Below, one piece after another: positions 6,945 through 7,723 of a DNA stretch of 7,723 bases. The DNA comes from an uncultured Burkholderiales bacterium. GTDB lineage: Bacteria; Pseudomonadota; Gammaproteobacteria; Burkholderiales; Burkholderiaceae_C. The position numbers and the translations under genes are program-made. The stretch spans positions 1-7,723 of the forward strand of contig CAISQQ010000542.1 of assembly GCA_903887655.1 (NCBI GenBank), written 5' to 3'. Within the stretch, counting starts at the first letter, position 1. The number at the start of each line of letters is the position of its first letter. The notes under the pieces are model-generated. The model worked only from the letters and a program-made list of their open reading frames with translations. It was not told where the DNA came from and did not search any database.

Positions 6945-6971
6945 GAATCGGAGCCAAGTCCTTGAAGTTTA
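6945..6971 (-). promoter_or_regulatory. candidate sigma-28 (FliA) promoter for the FliK-like gene and flhX
   Basis: On the minus strand, TAAACTTC (6971-6964) is followed by exactly 11 nt and then TCCGATTC (6952-6945). The enterobacterial sigma-28 consensus is TAAAGTTT, 11 nt, GCCGATAA: six of eight bases match in the -35 element and five of eight in the -10, including the core CCGAT, with perfect spacing. Transcription would start near 6938, about 50 nt before the TTG at 6886. With flgM (the sigma-28 inhibitor) in the same window, late-class control of the FliK-like gene and flhX is plausible. Confidence 0.55.
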
Positions 6972-7059
6972 GGGGATCCTGCCGCCTGGGATGTGTTGCC
7001 CCTGAAGAAACCTCAATGCGGTGTCAATTTACGCCGAGCGAATGCCTTTTTTCGCCCCT

Positions 7060-7723
7060 TCAAGGGTATTGAACCCAGCTCTTGCGTTTCTCCAGCCCCT
7101 GGGGGTTGAGAACAATGTCGGGGTAAGTCTCGTAACCCACCAATTGCTTGCGCGAGCCATTGGACTGAGCGGTCTGCCCCAATTGGCTTCTCAACAGGTC
7201 GTCGTTGTTGGGCAACTTCAAAAGAACGCCCGTTTTGAGTATTTTTTGACTGCCTTTGCTGAAGGCGTCGGGATTGAGCGCGGCGATTTCGCGCTTTAAG
7301 ATGTCGCTCTTTAAAGGACTGTCGCCCAACGCTTTTTGAACCACTTTGTCCAAGGTGTCACCACTCTTGACCAAGTAGGTCGCGGGAGCAGCCACAGAGC
7401 TCGAGGAGCCTGTGGGCGCTGCAGCGGCCTGGGCAGGTGCTTTTTTATTGGGAAACGGCGCGTCAGCGCGCAAAGCGCCAGAGTCACTGTGAGGCTCTTT
7501 GTTGGCGCTGCTCGCGCGCAACACAGCAGCCGTTGAACCCACCGGCTTCAAGTCCGGCTTGTCCTCACTCGAAGCCGCTGGCAACAAACCCTTGTCCGAC
7601 AAGGTGATCACTTCCAGTGGGGGCGAGCCAGGGCTCGCTGCGTTGGCCGATAAGGCAAAACAACCCATCACCCACCCACCCAAGACGAGTCCACTCACGC
7701 AAGCTGTGACGACAGCGTTCAAC
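7060..7723 (-). CDS. secreted protein with a FimV-type LysM domain (5' end outside window)
   Basis: The frame is open to the right edge; at least 220 residues are visible. A TTG near 7722 is unlikely to be the true start, because the hydrophobic segment that follows (about residues 4-24, then ALSANA|AS as a likely signal peptidase I site near 28) lacks the positive charges expected before it. A Cys at 21 after VMG is a poor lipobox. Next comes a long Ala/Ser/Pro-rich linker (30-113), then one LysM domain at about 115-171: YLVKSGDTLDKVV, REIAALNPDAF and ILKTGVLLKLPN. The NPDAF and LKTG..L.LP patterns resemble the LysM of FimV-type proteins. A 49-residue polar tail ends in WVQYP. LysM domains bind peptidoglycan, so it probably acts at the periplasmic cell wall. 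No FimV membrane helix or TPR region is present. It lies 173 nt upstream of the FliK-like gene on the same strand; a flagellar role is not shown. Confidence 0.88.
   Translation of the reverse strand, partial: LNAVVTACVSGLVLGGWVMGCFALSANAASPGSPPLEVITLSDKGLLPAASSEDKPDLKPVGSTAAVLRASSANKEPHSDSGALRADAPFPNKKAPAQAAAAPTGSSSSVAAPATYLVKSGDTLDKVVQKALGDSPLKSDILKREIAALNPDAFSKGSQKILKTGVLLKLPNNDDLLRSQLGQTAQSNGSRKQLVGYETYPDIVLNPQGLEKRKSWVQYP

Noticed and set aside
7000..7032. Perfect TTGACA -35 box on the minus strand between the LysM and FliK-like genes
   Set aside because: No TATAAT-like -10 element at 16-18 nt spacing; the sigma-28 match nearby is better.
7646..7653. GCCGATAA, a perfect sigma-28 -10 box on the + strand
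   Set aside because: No TAAA-like -35 element at the required distance, it lies inside the LysM gene in antisense, and no + strand gene follows.
1..7723. tRNA, rRNA, CRISPR array, insertion sequence or prophage
   Set aside because: No cloverleaf, regularly spaced repeats, transposase frames or terminal inverted repeats were seen; nearly all sequence is accounted for by the listed genes.

Overview
The window looks like part of the flagellar gene region of a betaproteobacterium, probably Burkholderiales/Comamonadaceae. The basis is moderately high GC by eye, a flgM-flgN pair, an FlhB-C-terminal-like gene next to a FliK-like gene, and a FimV-style LysM protein. The genus call is inference from gene style; no marker gene is present.

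Layout. On the + strand at the left edge are the 3' end of flgM (anti-sigma-28 factor) and flgN (export chaperone for the hook-associated proteins), 6 nt apart. They converge at about 664-767 on a long minus-strand block. In its direction of transcription (right to left) this block holds: a secreted protein with one FimV-type LysM domain, 5'-truncated by the window edge; a FliK-like hook-length/export-switch protein; FlhX, a small stand-alone copy of the FlhB C-terminal cytoplasmic domain; and two large paralogous proteins, each an array of TPR repeats followed by a GT9-like (GT-B type) glycosyltransferase domain. Every large stretch is coding. The gaps are short (at most about 175 bp) and hold candidate regulatory elements: a good sigma-28 promoter match upstream of the FliK-like gene, a tiny ORF whose stop overlaps the FliK-like TTG start, short hairpins after flhX and flgN, and small repeats around the TPR gene pair.

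How they may work together. FlgM restrains sigma-28 until the hook is finished and FlgM is exported. The FliK-like and FlhX pair resembles the FliK/FlhB pair that switches export specificity at that same point, and a sigma-28 promoter would place it in the late class. FlgN escorts late substrates. The two TPR-glycosyltransferases, joined by a 1-nt stop/start overlap (TGATG), have the same overall plan as FlmG of Caulobacter, a soluble flagellin glycosyltransferase with an N-terminal TPR domain. The most interesting hypothesis here is therefore a two-enzyme flagellin (or other filament protein) glycosylation module. No flagellin gene, sugar-nucleotide synthesis gene or Maf-type gene is visible, so this rests on architecture and neighbourhood.
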